The notes under the pieces are model-generated. The model was not told where the DNA came from. It was given only the letters and a program-made list of their open reading frames with translations, and ran no database searches. The position numbers and the translations under genes are program-made. A stretch of DNA of 64,000 bases from JAVBNA01 sp031551875 (GTDB taxonomy: Bacteria; Bacillota; Clostridia; Oscillospirales; Acutalibacteraceae). Shown one piece after another: positions 34,029 to 42,131 of the stretch. Each line of letters opens with the position of its first letter. Position 1 is the stretch's first letter. The DNA lies in the NCBI GenBank assembly GCA_031551875.1, contig JAVBNA010000001.1:62001-126000 (forward strand), in the 5' to 3' direction.

Positions 34029-35219
34029 TCATCGTGATCGAAGCTTATATTCATTTCGGTGGACATATACGCATTGTATGAGCCCCACGCCCATGTAGAG
34101 ACACACCGTCGAAGAGCCGCCGGCGCTGAAGAAGGGGAGGGTGATGCCGATAACCGGCAGCAGTCCCATGCACATACCGATGTTTTCCACAGCCTGAAAC
34201 GCAATCATGCCGAAAAAGCCAAAGCACATCAGTGATCCCATGCGGTCACGCGCAGAGCCGGCGATGGTGACCACCCGGAAGAGGATAAAAAAGAGAAGCA
34301 AAATGACCAGGATGCAGCCAATGAGCCCCAGTTCCTCGCCGACCACCGAAAAGATCATGTCGTTGTGATCTTCGGGGATAATACCCTTGGCAACGCGTGG
34401 GCCGTTGAACAGCCCTTTGCCGAAGATCCCGCCCGAGCCGATGGAAATCTTGGTCTGAATCTGATGATAGCCGACGTTTAGCGGATCGGCCTCCAGGTTC
34501 CCCAGAATCAGGAAACGATCCTTTTGGAATGGGCTGATCGCGTATCGCCATAAGAGCGGTATCCCGGGGATAAGCAGGAGGATTGCAGCGAGAAAATAGC
34601 GCAGCTTGAGCCCCGCGCAGATCAACATGGGCAGCGCGATAAAAAGGAATACAATCGCCGAACCGTCGTCTCCGGTGAGGAAAACCAGTACAATCGGAAC
34701 GGCAAGATGGACAAGCAGAAGGATAACCTGAATGAAGCGATCCAGCTGTTTATTTTTGACCAGATAGGACAAATGATAGGAAAAGGTCATAAAAAATACA
34801 AATTTGAGAAGCTCGGAAGGCTGAAATGTGATGCGCCCGAACAGAAGAATCCATGCGCGGTCATCTGCGCCGCCGCCCGGGCCAACGCCCCAGATAACGG
34901 TATACACCATCAATGCGACGGCAAAAATGGAAATCAGAGGCAGCCATCGCGCAAAATTTTCATAATCGATATTCGAAATGACAAGCGCCGCGATATAACC
35001 GAGCAGCACAGCGGCAACCTGTGTACCGAATGCGCCGGCCTCGGAGGAGCCTTTGGTTGCGCTGTACACCAGTGTCAGGCCGAACAGGGAGGTTGCAATG
35101 GTTAAAATCCAAAACACCTTGTCCGAACGCTTGATATATTCAAAAAAGGCGTCAATCAATCGATTCAGGGAAACCACCTCGCTTTTATGGGTTGTAGGGG
35201 TTGGACAGGGTATTTGCAT
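34029..35219 (-). CDS. rodA: SEDS-family peptidoglycan polymerase RodA/FtsW
   Basis: A protein of up to 396 residues with about ten transmembrane helices. SEDS motifs are visible: TFQPSELLKFVFFMTFSYHL, FLTGDDGSAIVFLFIALPM (the catalytic acidic residue of the family lies in the GDDGSA segment), GGIFGKGLFNGPRVAKGIIPEDHNDMIF and LPFFSAGGSSTVCLYMGVGL. SEDS proteins polymerise glycan strands with a class B PBP. GIIPEDHNDMIFSVVGEELG resembles RodA more than FtsW. The start is uncertain: ATG at 35219, or an internal start near VSLNRLID after GCGAGGTGG. It is a single gene with its own promoter. Confidence 0.9.
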   Translation of the reverse strand: MQIPCPTPTTHKSEVVSLNRLIDAFFEYIKRSDKVFWILTIATSLFGLTLVYSATKGSSEAGAFGTQVAAVLLGYIAALVISNIDYENFARWLPLISIFAVALMVYTVIWGVGPGGGADDRAWILLFGRITFQPSELLKFVFFMTFSYHLSYLVKNKQLDRFIQVILLLVHLAVPIVLVFLTGDDGSAIVFLFIALPMLICAGLKLRYFLAAILLLIPGIPLLWRYAISPFQKDRFLILGNLEADPLNVGYHQIQTKISIGSGGIFGKGLFNGPRVAKGIIPEDHNDMIFSVVGEELGLIGCILVILLLFFILFRVVTIAGSARDRMGSLMCFGFFGMIAFQAVENIGMCMGLLPVIGITLPFFSAGGSSTVCLYMGVGLIQCVYVHRNEYKLRSR

Positions 35220-35296
35220 CCTTTACCGAGCGTAAAGTGTAAGAAATGCGTTCCGTTTGCAAGCGCATACAAATTTTGTGTTGTCGAACAGTCTCT

Positions 35297-35325
35297 ATTA
35301 TAGTATTATTATCGGGTAGATTCAA
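35297..35325 (-). promoter_or_regulatory. Promoter of the rodA-like gene
   Basis: On the minus strand: TTGAAT (35325-35320), 17-base spacer, TATAAT (35302-35297). Confidence 0.7.
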
Positions 35326-35357
35326 GTAAAAACCTTTTATCGGGGACAGATTTATGA

Positions 35358-35363
35358 TATAAT
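35358..35363 (+). promoter_or_regulatory. -10 element of fhs
   Basis: TATAAT at 35358-35363; the -35 region (about 35335-35340, TTTTAT) is weak, so this promoter may be regulated. The predicted leader is about 97 bases. Confidence 0.5.
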
Positions 35364-35382
35364 CGCTGTTAATGAGAAATTT

Positions 35383-35455
35383 GTACAGTCATTCTGTACG
35401 GATTCACGAAGCCCAAAGAAAAAACGGCGCCCATAAATGGACAGGCGCTGTACAG
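35383..35455 (+). promoter_or_regulatory. Structured fhs leader with competing GTACAG/CTGTAC pairings
   Basis: GTACAG (35383-35388) can pair with CTGTAC (35394-35399). A second CTGTACAG (35448-35455) directly precedes the AGGAGG ribosome-binding site and could pair with 35394-35399 instead. GGCGCC (35426-35431) and GGCGCT (35444-35449) form another stem. This gives two exclusive folds, one close to the ribosome-binding site. It does not match the tetrahydrofolate riboswitch consensus that I know. Regulation is an inference. Confidence 0.35.
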
Positions 35456-35466
35456 GAGGAATACCA

Positions 35467-37134
35467 ATGCTGACAGACATTCAAATTGCACAGCAGGCGC
35501 AGCCCAGACTGATCACCGAGATCGCGGGTGATCTGGGGATTCGGGAGGACGAGCTTGAGCTGTATGGACGGTACAAGGCCAAGGTGAGCGAATCGCTGCT
35601 CGACCGCGTACAGGACAATCCCGACGGCAAGCTCATTCTTGTGACCGCCATCAATCCGACGCCGGCGGGGGAGGGAAAAACCACCACGACCGCGGGTCTT
35701 GGACAGGCCATGGCTATAATTGGGAAAAAAGCGGTCATTGCCCTGCGTGAGCCCTCGCTTGGCCCGGTGTTCGGCATCAAGGGCGGCGCGGCCGGCGGCG
35801 GCTACGCACAGGTGATCCCCATGGAGGACATCAACCTGCATTTCACCGGGGATATGCACGCCATCACCTCGGCAAACAACCTGCTGTGCGCCCTGCTTGA
35901 CAACCATCTCCAGCAGGGGAACGTATTGGGGATTGATCAGCGCCGGATTCTGATCAAGCGCTGTCTGGATATGAACGACCGCGCCCTGCGCAGCACCATT
36001 GTAGGGCTGGGAGGCAAGGTCAACGGCATCCCCCGTGAGGACGGCTTTGTCATCACGGTGGCCAGCGAAGTCATGGCCATTCTGTGTCTGGCGGAAAATC
36101 TTCCTGATCTCAAGGAGCGGCTCGGACGCATTCTGGTGGCCTATAAGACCGACGGCTCGCCGGTGTATGCGCGCGACCTGAACGCGCAGGGCGCAATGGC
36201 CGCGCTTCTCAAGGAGGCCATCAAGCCCAACCTGGTGCAGACACTGGAGGGCACGCCCGCCATCATGCATGGAGGCCCCTTCGCCAACATCGCCCACGGG
36301 TGCAATTCGGTGCGGGCGACCAAGCTCGCGCTCAAGCTTGCAGACTATTGCATCACCGAGGCGGGTTTCGGCTCCGACCTTGGCGCGGAAAAATTCTTTG
36401 ACATCAAGTGCCGTTATGCGGGGCTCAAGCCTTCGGCGGCGGTGATTGTCGCAACGGTGCGCGCACTCAAATATAACGGCGGTATGCCCAAAGCCGAGCT
36501 TGCCAACGAGGACATCAAAGCCCTTCAGTCGGGTCTGTATATGCTCGATATTCACATTGAAAATATGCAAAAGTACGGTGTCCCGGTCGTGGTGGCCATC
36601 AATCGCTTTGCTTCCGACACCGACACGGAGCTCAAGATCATCGAAGAGGAATGCAATCGTTTGGGCGCCTCATTTGCCCTGTCCGAAGTGTTCGGCAGGG
36701 GGGGAGAGGGCGGCATGGAGCTGGCGCGCAGGGTGTGCGAGGCGTGCGAAAAGCCGTCCGATTTCAAGATCCTCTACCCGCTTGACATGACCATAAAGGA
36801 AAAGGTTGAAACCATTGCCCGGGAGATCTACCACGCCACCGATGTGGTTTTCACGGCGCAGGCGCAGAAGGCGCTGGCCGAGCTGCAAAAGGTGGGCTGT
36901 GACCACCTGCCGGTTTGTGTGGCCAAGACGCAGTATTCGCTCTCCGACAACCCCGCTTTGCTGGGTGCGATGGCGGGCTTTGACATCACCGTACGCGACG
37001 TTCGCCTTTCAAACGGCGCCGGGTTTGTCGTGGTATACACCGGTGACATTATGACGCTGCCCGGACTGCCTAAGCAGCCCGCCGCAGACCGCATTGACAT
37101 TGATGCGGACGGCACGATTTCGGGGCTGTTTTAA
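35467..37134 (+). CDS. fhs: Formate-tetrahydrofolate ligase
   Basis: A 555-residue enzyme. The ATP-binding motif is TAINPTPAGEGKTTTTAGLGQ; REPSLGPVFGIKGGAAGGGYAQ, FTGDMHAITSANNLL and EAGFGSDLGAEKFFDIKCR are family signatures. It makes 10-formyltetrahydrofolate from formate and ATP, used in purine synthesis and in the methyl branch of acetogenic metabolism; no other Wood-Ljungdahl genes are here. The ATG at 35467 follows AGGAGGAATACCA. The gene is followed after 2 bases by tsaE. Confidence 0.97.
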   Translation: MLTDIQIAQQAQPRLITEIAGDLGIREDELELYGRYKAKVSESLLDRVQDNPDGKLILVTAINPTPAGEGKTTTTAGLGQAMAIIGKKAVIALREPSLGPVFGIKGGAAGGGYAQVIPMEDINLHFTGDMHAITSANNLLCALLDNHLQQGNVLGIDQRRILIKRCLDMNDRALRSTIVGLGGKVNGIPREDGFVITVASEVMAILCLAENLPDLKERLGRILVAYKTDGSPVYARDLNAQGAMAALLKEAIKPNLVQTLEGTPAIMHGGPFANIAHGCNSVRATKLALKLADYCITEAGFGSDLGAEKFFDIKCRYAGLKPSAAVIVATVRALKYNGGMPKAELANEDIKALQSGLYMLDIHIENMQKYGVPVVVAINRFASDTDTELKIIEEECNRLGASFALSEVFGRGGEGGMELARRVCEACEKPSDFKILYPLDMTIKEKVETIAREIYHATDVVFTAQAQKALAELQKVGCDHLPVCVAKTQYSLSDNPALLGAMAGFDITVRDVRLSNGAGFVVVYTGDIMTLPGLPKQPAADRIDIDADGTISGLF

Positions 37135-37136
37135 GT

Positions 37137-37568
37137 ATGGCGCAGAGAGTTGAAACCCACGCGGCGGGCGAAACCGAAGCGCTGGGCCGCCGGCTTGGGC
37201 ACACGCTGCGGGGAGGCGAAGTCATTGCCCTGTACGGCGGGCTTGGTATGGGAAAAACCGCCCTTGTGCGCGGCCTTGCGGACGGAATGGGCGTGACCGG
37301 GGAGGTCTCCAGCCCTACATTCGCGTTGGTGCACCACTATGCGGGACAAGTTGACCTTTACCACTTTGACATGTACCGGGTAGACGGCTGGGAGGATTTG
37401 CAGTCAACCGGATTCTTTGATTATCTCGACAGCGGCGGCGTTCTCGCGATCGAGTGGAGCGAGAACATTGAGGGCGCATTGCCCGATGACGCCATCCGGA
37501 TCGAGATCACCCGCGGCGAAACCGACAACGACCGGATTTTTGAGATAGAGGGGGCGCAACTATTTTGA
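37137..37568 (+). CDS. tsaE: tRNA threonylcarbamoyladenosine biosynthesis ATPase TsaE
   Basis: A 143-residue P-loop protein: Walker A is YGGLGMGKTALVRGLA, followed by VSSPTFALVHHYAG and LYHFDMYRVDGWEDL, and the conserved IEWSENIEGALPDD. It works with TsaB and TsaD to make t6A37 in ANN-decoding tRNAs. It overlaps tsaB by 4 bases. tsaD, usually in the same operon in Firmicutes, is not in this window. Confidence 0.95.
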   Translation: MAQRVETHAAGETEALGRRLGHTLRGGEVIALYGGLGMGKTALVRGLADGMGVTGEVSSPTFALVHHYAGQVDLYHFDMYRVDGWEDLQSTGFFDYLDSGGVLAIEWSENIEGALPDDAIRIEITRGETDNDRIFEIEGAQLF

Positions 37569-38275
37569 CAATACTATCTGTGGATTCCTCCGCGACGGCC
37601 GCGTCGGTTGCCCTGCTGAATGCAGAACGTGTCATCGGACAATTTTATACTCATACCCGTCTGACGCACAGTCAGACCCTTGTACCCATGATTGATTCGC
37701 TGCTCAAAACCACAGAAACTGCCTGGATGGACATTGACTGTCTCGCGGTTGCCACCGGCCCCGGCTCTTTTACCGGTGTCCGGATCGGTGTGGCCACGGT
37801 CAAGGGGCTTGCCTATGGGGGAGAGATCCTGTGCGCGGGCGTTTCCACATTGGAGGCCATGGCAGCGCAACTTTGCCACATGGAGGGAAAAGTGCTGTGC
37901 TGTGTCATGGATGCACGCCGTGAGCAGGTGTACAACGCACTGTACCGCGTGGAACACGGGGCGCTTGTCCGCCTGTGCGAGGATCGGGCGCTGTCCATAG
38001 CGGACTTATCGGAAGAGCTTGTGCGGCATTCTCACGAGATCGTACTCGTCGGAGATGGAGCACAGCTGTGTTATACGGCTTTGTGCGAAAAAATACCGGC
38101 GCTCCTGCTGGCGCCCCTGCCGCTGCGGATCCAGTCGGCGGTTGGCGTCGGGCTTGTGGCGCTCAGACAAGCGGAGCAGGGGATGCTGGTGCCTGCGGCA
38201 CGGCTGACACCCACCTATCTGCGTCTGCCGCAGGCCGAACGGGAACTCAAACAAAGAAAAGAGGAGAAAGCATGA
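37565..38275 (+). CDS. tsaB: t6A biosynthesis protein TsaB
   Basis: A 236-residue actin-fold protein starting at TTG 37565: TILSVDSSATAASVALLN at the N-terminus, DCLAVATGPGSFTGVRIGVA as the family signature, and LCCVMDARREQVYNALYR. It is the partner that activates TsaD. The TTG start overlaps the tsaE stop (TTGA), which indicates translational coupling. The stop overlaps the rpiB ATG. rimI, often next, is absent. Confidence 0.93.
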   Translation: MTILSVDSSATAASVALLNAERVIGQFYTHTRLTHSQTLVPMIDSLLKTTETAWMDIDCLAVATGPGSFTGVRIGVATVKGLAYGGEILCAGVSTLEAMAAQLCHMEGKVLCCVMDARREQVYNALYRVEHGALVRLCEDRALSIADLSEELVRHSHEIVLVGDGAQLCYTALCEKIPALLLAPLPLRIQSAVGVGLVALRQAEQGMLVPAARLTPTYLRLPQAERELKQRKEEKA

Positions 38276-38709
38276 TTGCACTGGGAAGCGACCACGGCGG
38301 TTACCGTCTGAAACAAAAAATCATAGAACACCTCACCGGGTGGGGGATCGCCTGTAAAGACTTCGGTTCCTTCGACGAAGAAGCCGTAAACTACGCCCCG
38401 ATTGCGGTGCAGGTGGCAAAATCCGTGGCCTCCGGGGAGGCGCAGTTCGGAATTCTGTGCTGCGGAACCGGCATCGGGATGTCCATGGCGGCCAATAAGG
38501 TCAGGGGCATCCGTGCGGCCTGCTGTTCGGAGGCGTTTTCGGCGGAAATGACCCGGAAGCACAACGACGCCAATATTCTCTGTTTGGGCGGACGGGTGAT
38601 CAGGGAAGAAGATGTGGAGGGAATACTCCGTGTCTTTTTGAACAGCTCCTTTGAGGGTGGACGTCATACGCTGCGTGTGCAGCAGGTGATGGACATTGAA
38701 AAGGACTAA
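38272..38709 (+). CDS. rpiB: Ribose 5-phosphate isomerase B
   Basis: A 145-residue RpiB/LacAB-family isomerase: MIALGSDHGGYRLKQKIIEH, the active-site cysteine in FGILCCGTGIGMSMAANK, AACCSEAFSAEMTRKHNDAN and NILCLGGRVI. It interconverts ribose 5-phosphate and ribulose 5-phosphate. The ATG overlaps the tsaB stop (ATGA) and follows AGAGGAGAAAGC. This ends the fhs-tsaE-tsaB-rpiB series. Confidence 0.95.
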   Translation: MIALGSDHGGYRLKQKIIEHLTGWGIACKDFGSFDEEAVNYAPIAVQVAKSVASGEAQFGILCCGTGIGMSMAANKVRGIRAACCSEAFSAEMTRKHNDANILCLGGRVIREEDVEGILRVFLNSSFEGGRHTLRVQQVMDIEKD

Positions 38710-38734
38710 AAAGTGACAGAAAAGAGGAGCGGAG

Positions 38735-39295
38735 ATGCAGACTGTTTTGGAATTTTCTGATCGGTCAGCGTTTCGTTCATGGCTGGAGATCAATTGCACG
38801 AGCAGTGACGGCGTATGGCTGCTTTTCGGCAAAAAAGCCGGGCCGGTTACGCTTACGGCCGGTGAAGCGATTGAGGAGGCCTTGTGCTTTGGTTGGATCG
38901 ACGGGCAGATGCAGAGCCTTGACGAAAAAACGTATAAAAAGTACTTTGCGGTCCGCCGTGGAAACAGCAAGTGGTCGGAGAAAAACAAGTCGTTAACCGA
39001 TCGGCTGGAACAACAAGGACGCATGACCGATTATGGAAGAAGCAAAATCGAAGAAGCCAAAAAAAACGGGCAGTGGAACGCCGCAAGGCCTCCGGCGATT
39101 ACGGAAGAACAAATCGCGTTTGTATCCGACGTGCTGAAGGGACATGAACCGGCTCATACAAATTTTGAGGCAATGTCTCTATCTGTAAAAAAGACCTACA
39201 CACGGGCGTATCTTGACGCAAAAACCGATGCCGGCCGGGAAAGACGCTTGGCATGGATGATTGAACGGCTGAATCAAAATCTGAAGCCAATGTAA
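38735..39295 (+). CDS. YdeI/OmpD-associated family protein
   Basis: A 186-residue protein: FSDRSAFRSWLEINCTSSDG, then EAIEEALCFGWIDGQMQSLD and the pattern WSEKNKSLTDRLEQQGRMT. These are typical of the YdeI (OmpD-associated, bacteriocin-protection) family. Function is not established. RBS AGAGGAGCGGAG precedes the ATG. A decayed gene fragment follows directly. Confidence 0.85.
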   Translation: MQTVLEFSDRSAFRSWLEINCTSSDGVWLLFGKKAGPVTLTAGEAIEEALCFGWIDGQMQSLDEKTYKKYFAVRRGNSKWSEKNKSLTDRLEQQGRMTDYGRSKIEEAKKNGQWNAARPPAITEEQIAFVSDVLKGHEPAHTNFEAMSLSVKKTYTRAYLDAKTDAGRERRLAWMIERLNQNLKPM

Positions 39296-39300
39296 TAGGT

Positions 39301-39517
39301 GTCATACGAAGAAATACCTATGGCAGCGCAGTTCGCTTCTCTGACCCGTTTGACGGCAGCTACGATGCCGCTTCGGAAATGCTGGCCGAATGGATGGAGC
39401 AAAAACGGCTATGTCTTTGCCGGGCGGCTTCGCGGCCACACCAGACTCTCGCCGGATGCCGAACCAAATCCGGAGTATTGGATGACGGAGCTGCAAGCGC
39501 CGGTTATGAAAAAATAG
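39301..39517 (+). pseudogene. Remnant of a GyrI-like/effector-binding domain protein
   Basis: Reading one frame gives FDGSYDAASEMLAEWMEQ (to about 39407); shifting at the run of five A in GAGCAAAAACGGC gives NGYVFAGRLRGHTRLSPD and then WMTELQAPVMKK in a second frame. Together they reproduce the C-terminal part of a GyrI-like (AraC effector-binding) domain: G.YD....L.EWM...GY..AG....H...P.......W.TEL..PV. Removal of one A would restore one frame. The 5' half of the domain is not seen. It is either a pseudogene or a sequencing error in a very short gene. Confidence 0.5.
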
Positions 39518-39561
39518 CATGTGCAAAAAACAGACGACGTAAGTCCGGCGTGGACAAAAAA

Positions 39562-39598
39562 TCCCCCGAAGCCCGCATGAAGCGCGGGTTTCGGGGGA
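39562..39598 (-). terminator. Chromosomal terminator originally serving tRNA-Thr
   Basis: TCCCCCGAAGCCCGC (39562-39576) pairs with the arm at 39584-39598 (one G-T). On the minus strand a run of six T follows. It lay directly 3' of the tRNA-Thr before the element inserted; a diverged copy is at 49790-49826. Confidence 0.8.
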
Positions 39599-39607
39599 CT
39601 ATTACGT

Positions 39608-39652
39608 TGGAGCTCCCGGTCGGACTCGAACCGACGACCTGCGCATTACGAA
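39608..39652 (-). repeat. Left attachment site: duplicate of the tRNA-Thr 3' part
   Basis: Identical over 45 bases to 49836-49880. It starts with TGGAGCTCCCGG (CCA end, acceptor strand) and ends at GCATTACGAA in the anticodon loop. After it, sequence diverges (AAAAAACTC against TGCGCTGCTC). This copy lacks the tRNA 5' half and is not a functional tRNA. Confidence 0.92.
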
Positions 39653-39682
39653 AAAAACTCATAAAGACCTGAAACCCGCATG

Positions 39683-40885
39683 TCATGTAGCTTTTTGCCC
39701 GTCCGTGACTTGCATCGTACTTGCATCCTCTAAATACCTGTCGAGCTTATCCATGCTTTTCCTTTTGTGAACTGCGTCAAGATGCGTGTAAATTTGGAGC
39801 GTGGTCTTTATGTCAGCATGCCCCATCTGCTCCTTTGCAGTGAGGATATCTACCCCAGATAAATATAAGATTGTCGCAAATGTATGCCTCAGCCAATGCG
39901 GCGTGATTCTGGGAATCTTGAGCTTTATGTGCTTAGGAGCATATTTACTCTTTGGTCTTTTTTCAAACGCGCTAAATTCGCCGTATCTGAGGTTTAGGTC
40001 AGTGAGGTAGCTTTCCCATAATCTTTTCCACGATGATTCCGTGTGCATGGTTTTCCTTGCCGTAACACAAACATAGATGCTTTCTCGCTTTTCCTCCCGC
40101 AAGAAATCTGCCAATCGAGAGGGGATGTCAATCGTTCGCATCCCAGCGGCAGTCTTAGTGTAGGGCTTTATAATGAATTTTCCACCAATTTCCTCCACGG
40201 CCTTATTCACGGAAATTGTTCGGCTGTTCAGGTCGATATCGCTCCATGTCAGCGGAACGATCTCTCCGCGCCGCAGTCCGGCATACATCATGATCATGGC
40301 GGCTCGTTGCGCCCTGTGTGGCGTGCTCAGCACCCATCCCTGCTCCTCGCTGCTTAAAGCCCTTCTATGCTCTTGTGGGGCGCTCTGTGGGATTTTAACG
40401 GAAAGCGCAGGGTTGTAGTCCAGAACACGGTTGCTGATAGCAAGGTCAAAAATTTGTCTCGCGGTGCCCTTGACTATCAGCAATGTGCCTTTCCCGGTTG
40501 GTTTTTTCGTGGTAGGATTCCTTTCGGCCAAGCTTGATATAATGTCCTGTAGGTCGGCAGTTCTGATTTTTGTGATCTGAACGCCGCCCAGCGCCTTATT
40601 GAGGTGAGCGATTGCATTGCGATACGAGTCAGCGCGTCCATTCGACACCTCTGTCGCCTTAACCCTTAACCACCGCTCAGCCCAATCCCCAAAGGTATCC
40701 CGCTCCGCTGACACATCAAGCCCTTTGCGCATGGCGATCTTTATTTGCAAGGCCTTTTCGTCGGCTTCCTTTTGGGTCACGCCGTATACGGTCTTATACT
40801 TGCGTTTATTGGCCTCGTCTCTGCCAATATATACCTGTACCGCAATCCTGCCGTCCCTCCGGACGGTATTTCTTTTTTTAGCCAC
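39683..40885 (-). CDS. int: Site-specific tyrosine recombinase (integrase)
   Basis: A 400-residue phage-type integrase. N-terminal AP2-like arm-binding domain (about 1-55, RIAVQVYIGRDEANKRKYKT), core-binding SAM-like domain (about 62-160), and catalytic domain (about 175-385). Catalytic residues: Arg205 in YAGLRRGEIV, Lys244 in TKTAAGMR, His330 and Arg333 in PHWLRHTFAT, His356 in MGHADIK and Tyr366 in LQIYTHLD. It starts at GTG 40885 after GAGGGGATAAAG. It sits next to the left att site and ends inside the arm-type repeats, so it is the recombinase that inserted this element in tRNA-Thr. Confidence 0.95.
   Translation of the reverse strand: MAKKRNTVRRDGRIAVQVYIGRDEANKRKYKTVYGVTQKEADEKALQIKIAMRKGLDVSAERDTFGDWAERWLRVKATEVSNGRADSYRNAIAHLNKALGGVQITKIRTADLQDIISSLAERNPTTKKPTGKGTLLIVKGTARQIFDLAISNRVLDYNPALSVKIPQSAPQEHRRALSSEEQGWVLSTPHRAQRAAMIMMYAGLRRGEIVPLTWSDIDLNSRTISVNKAVEEIGGKFIIKPYTKTAAGMRTIDIPSRLADFLREEKRESIYVCVTARKTMHTESSWKRLWESYLTDLNLRYGEFSAFEKRPKSKYAPKHIKLKIPRITPHWLRHTFATILYLSGVDILTAKEQMGHADIKTTLQIYTHLDAVHKRKSMDKLDRYLEDASTMQVTDGQKAT
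39708..39727 (+). repeat. Two direct repeats ACTTGCATC at the left end (possible integrase arm sites)
   Basis: ACTTGCATC at 39708-39716 and 39719-39727, 11 bases apart. The same motif occurs twice near the right end (49701-49709 as ACTTGCACC, 49713-49721 as ACTTGCATC), in the same orientation. Location at both ends of the element suggests arm-type sites for the AP2-type N-terminal domain of the integrase. Confidence 0.45.
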
Positions 40886-40991
40886 CTTTATCCCCTCATA
40901 TTTCCCATATTTGTAGCGATTGTTTCACGGGCTGATAATTTTTTATCGAAGTTGTGAGCGTAGACCACTAGAATACTATACTCTGGTTGCG

Positions 40992-41032
40992 AAAACTGCA
41001 ACTTAAGTCGAGCACGGTTTTTTTGCAGTTTT
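40992..41032. other. Inverted repeat between integrase and dinD
   Basis: AAAACTGCAA (40992-41001) and TTGCAGTTTT (41023-41032), 21-base spacer. On the minus strand it lies 3' of dinD and could be its terminator. A TATAAT with an extended TG lies at 41039-41044 on the plus strand, pointing into the dinD 3' end; no gene is seen for it. The remaining part of this 249-base gap shows nothing else. Confidence 0.4.
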
Positions 41033-41134
41033 GTATGTTATAATCATCTCACAAGGTCACAAGAGGCGTCAACCGACAATTCTCCCTCCGTTCATCTTCC
41101 AGGGGATGCCAGTCATGATCGCCTGCTCTCTAAG

Positions 41135-41980
41135 TCATTTTGGAAGTTTTCCGGATTTTTCAGCCAGCTTCTTTTCCTCCGATTTCACTCTGCGCTCAAG
41201 TTTCTTGATGTCCTCTGCTGGAGGCAGATTTTCAGGAACGATCCCACGCTGTCCGAGCATGCCCCTGACGCTGTGGTTGTTTTGGACATGTTCCCCCGTA
41301 ATGGAGGGTTCTCCCTTTAAATCTCTTTCCTCCACATTGTAATTCGTCATTTCGGTTGCGAGGTTTTTCGCAGCGATCGTCACCGCTGGGAGAAAATCGG
41401 CAAGGGGTCGATTCTCGCTCATTCCAAGCCGAGATTTCATGTCCGAAGTTGTGTTTCCGCCAAACAACGCCTTGTCTCCCTTTGACCGTATCCTTGCAAA
41501 TCCCGCATCATCAACGCCGCGCTCGTAAATATTTTGCGACAACCGCTTTTCGGATTCCTTGAGCTTGTCGCGCAAATCCATCCGAGCGATCAGATTCATT
41601 CGATCCTGAATAATTTCCTGCTTGCGAGTTTGCACTGCAAAATAGCTTTGCGCAAAAGCGATTTCTTCTTTTTTTGAGTCGCCGTTTTGGGCGATTAGGT
41701 AACATGCATAACGGGTAAGCATGATGTCGTCGATATCGCGGAAACCGCCATTTGGCATCGGAGATGATTTGCCGACGTCGGCAAAATGTTCATCTGCCTG
41801 GAACCCACTGTTTTCACAGGCAAGCCTCGCCCGATCAATCGCTTCGCTAAACCTTCTCCATTGGACGTACCCCAAGAGATCCTTTAGCTCCCTTGCCAGC
41901 CAGTACTCCACGCCCTCGTCGGTTTTGTGCGCCGCCGAGTCAAATACCGTTTTCATTTTCCCAATTTGTGTCTTGTCCAT
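41135..41980 (-). CDS. dinD: DNA-damage-inducible protein D
   Basis: A 281-residue DinD-family protein. The N-terminal part (KTDEGVEYWLARELKDLLGY, VQWRRFSEAIDRARLACENSG) resembles the Bro-N/DinD fold, with the block RDIDDIMLTRYACYLIAQNGD and then SQNIYERGVDDAGFARIRSKGD and ALFGGNTTSDMK. In E. coli DinD is SOS-induced and inhibits RecA-mediated strand exchange. Here it belongs to the element and is read toward the integrase. RBS AGGAGGTC precedes the ATG. No LexA-type box is seen in its immediate upstream region; the one at 42103 is 120 bases away and faces the other direction. Confidence 0.9.
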   Translation of the reverse strand: MDKTQIGKMKTVFDSAAHKTDEGVEYWLARELKDLLGYVQWRRFSEAIDRARLACENSGFQADEHFADVGKSSPMPNGGFRDIDDIMLTRYACYLIAQNGDSKKEEIAFAQSYFAVQTRKQEIIQDRMNLIARMDLRDKLKESEKRLSQNIYERGVDDAGFARIRSKGDKALFGGNTTSDMKSRLGMSENRPLADFLPAVTIAAKNLATEMTNYNVEERDLKGEPSITGEHVQNNHSVRGMLGQRGIVPENLPPAEDIKKLERRVKSEEKKLAEKSGKLPK

Positions 41981-42066
41981 GTAAAGACCTCCTAAAGTCT
42001 TGTCAAGAGGAAATATTTACTTTTGATGCCGCTGTCCCGAAAACGTCACAGCGCGAGAAAAGGGGC

Positions 42067-42114
42067 TTGATTCTCGAAATGAAAAGTGTTACCATATGTA
42101 CGGAACGAACGTTT
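42067..42114 (+). promoter_or_regulatory. Putative SOS-controlled promoter with LexA box
   Basis: TTGATT (42067-42072), 17-base spacer, TACCAT (42090-42095), and GAACGAACGTTT (42103-42114) at the expected transcription start. The last sequence fits the Gram-positive LexA consensus GAACRNRYGTTY at all 12 positions. It is 18 bases before the start codon of the 53-residue gene. Confidence 0.6.
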
Positions 42115-42131
42115 AACCGTGAATGGAGGAT

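Noticed and set aside
33953..34204. Minus-strand frame at the end of the rodA-like gene
   Set aside because: Read in another phase of rodA and through its terminator; not coding.
35364..35466. fhs leader considered as a tetrahydrofolate riboswitch
   Set aside because: The conserved THF riboswitch sequence blocks and three-way junction are not found.
37975..38271. Long N-terminal extension of RpiB in the same frame
   Set aside because: It overlaps tsaB completely; RpiB starts at MIALGSDHGG (38272) with a good ribosome-binding site and ATGA overlap.
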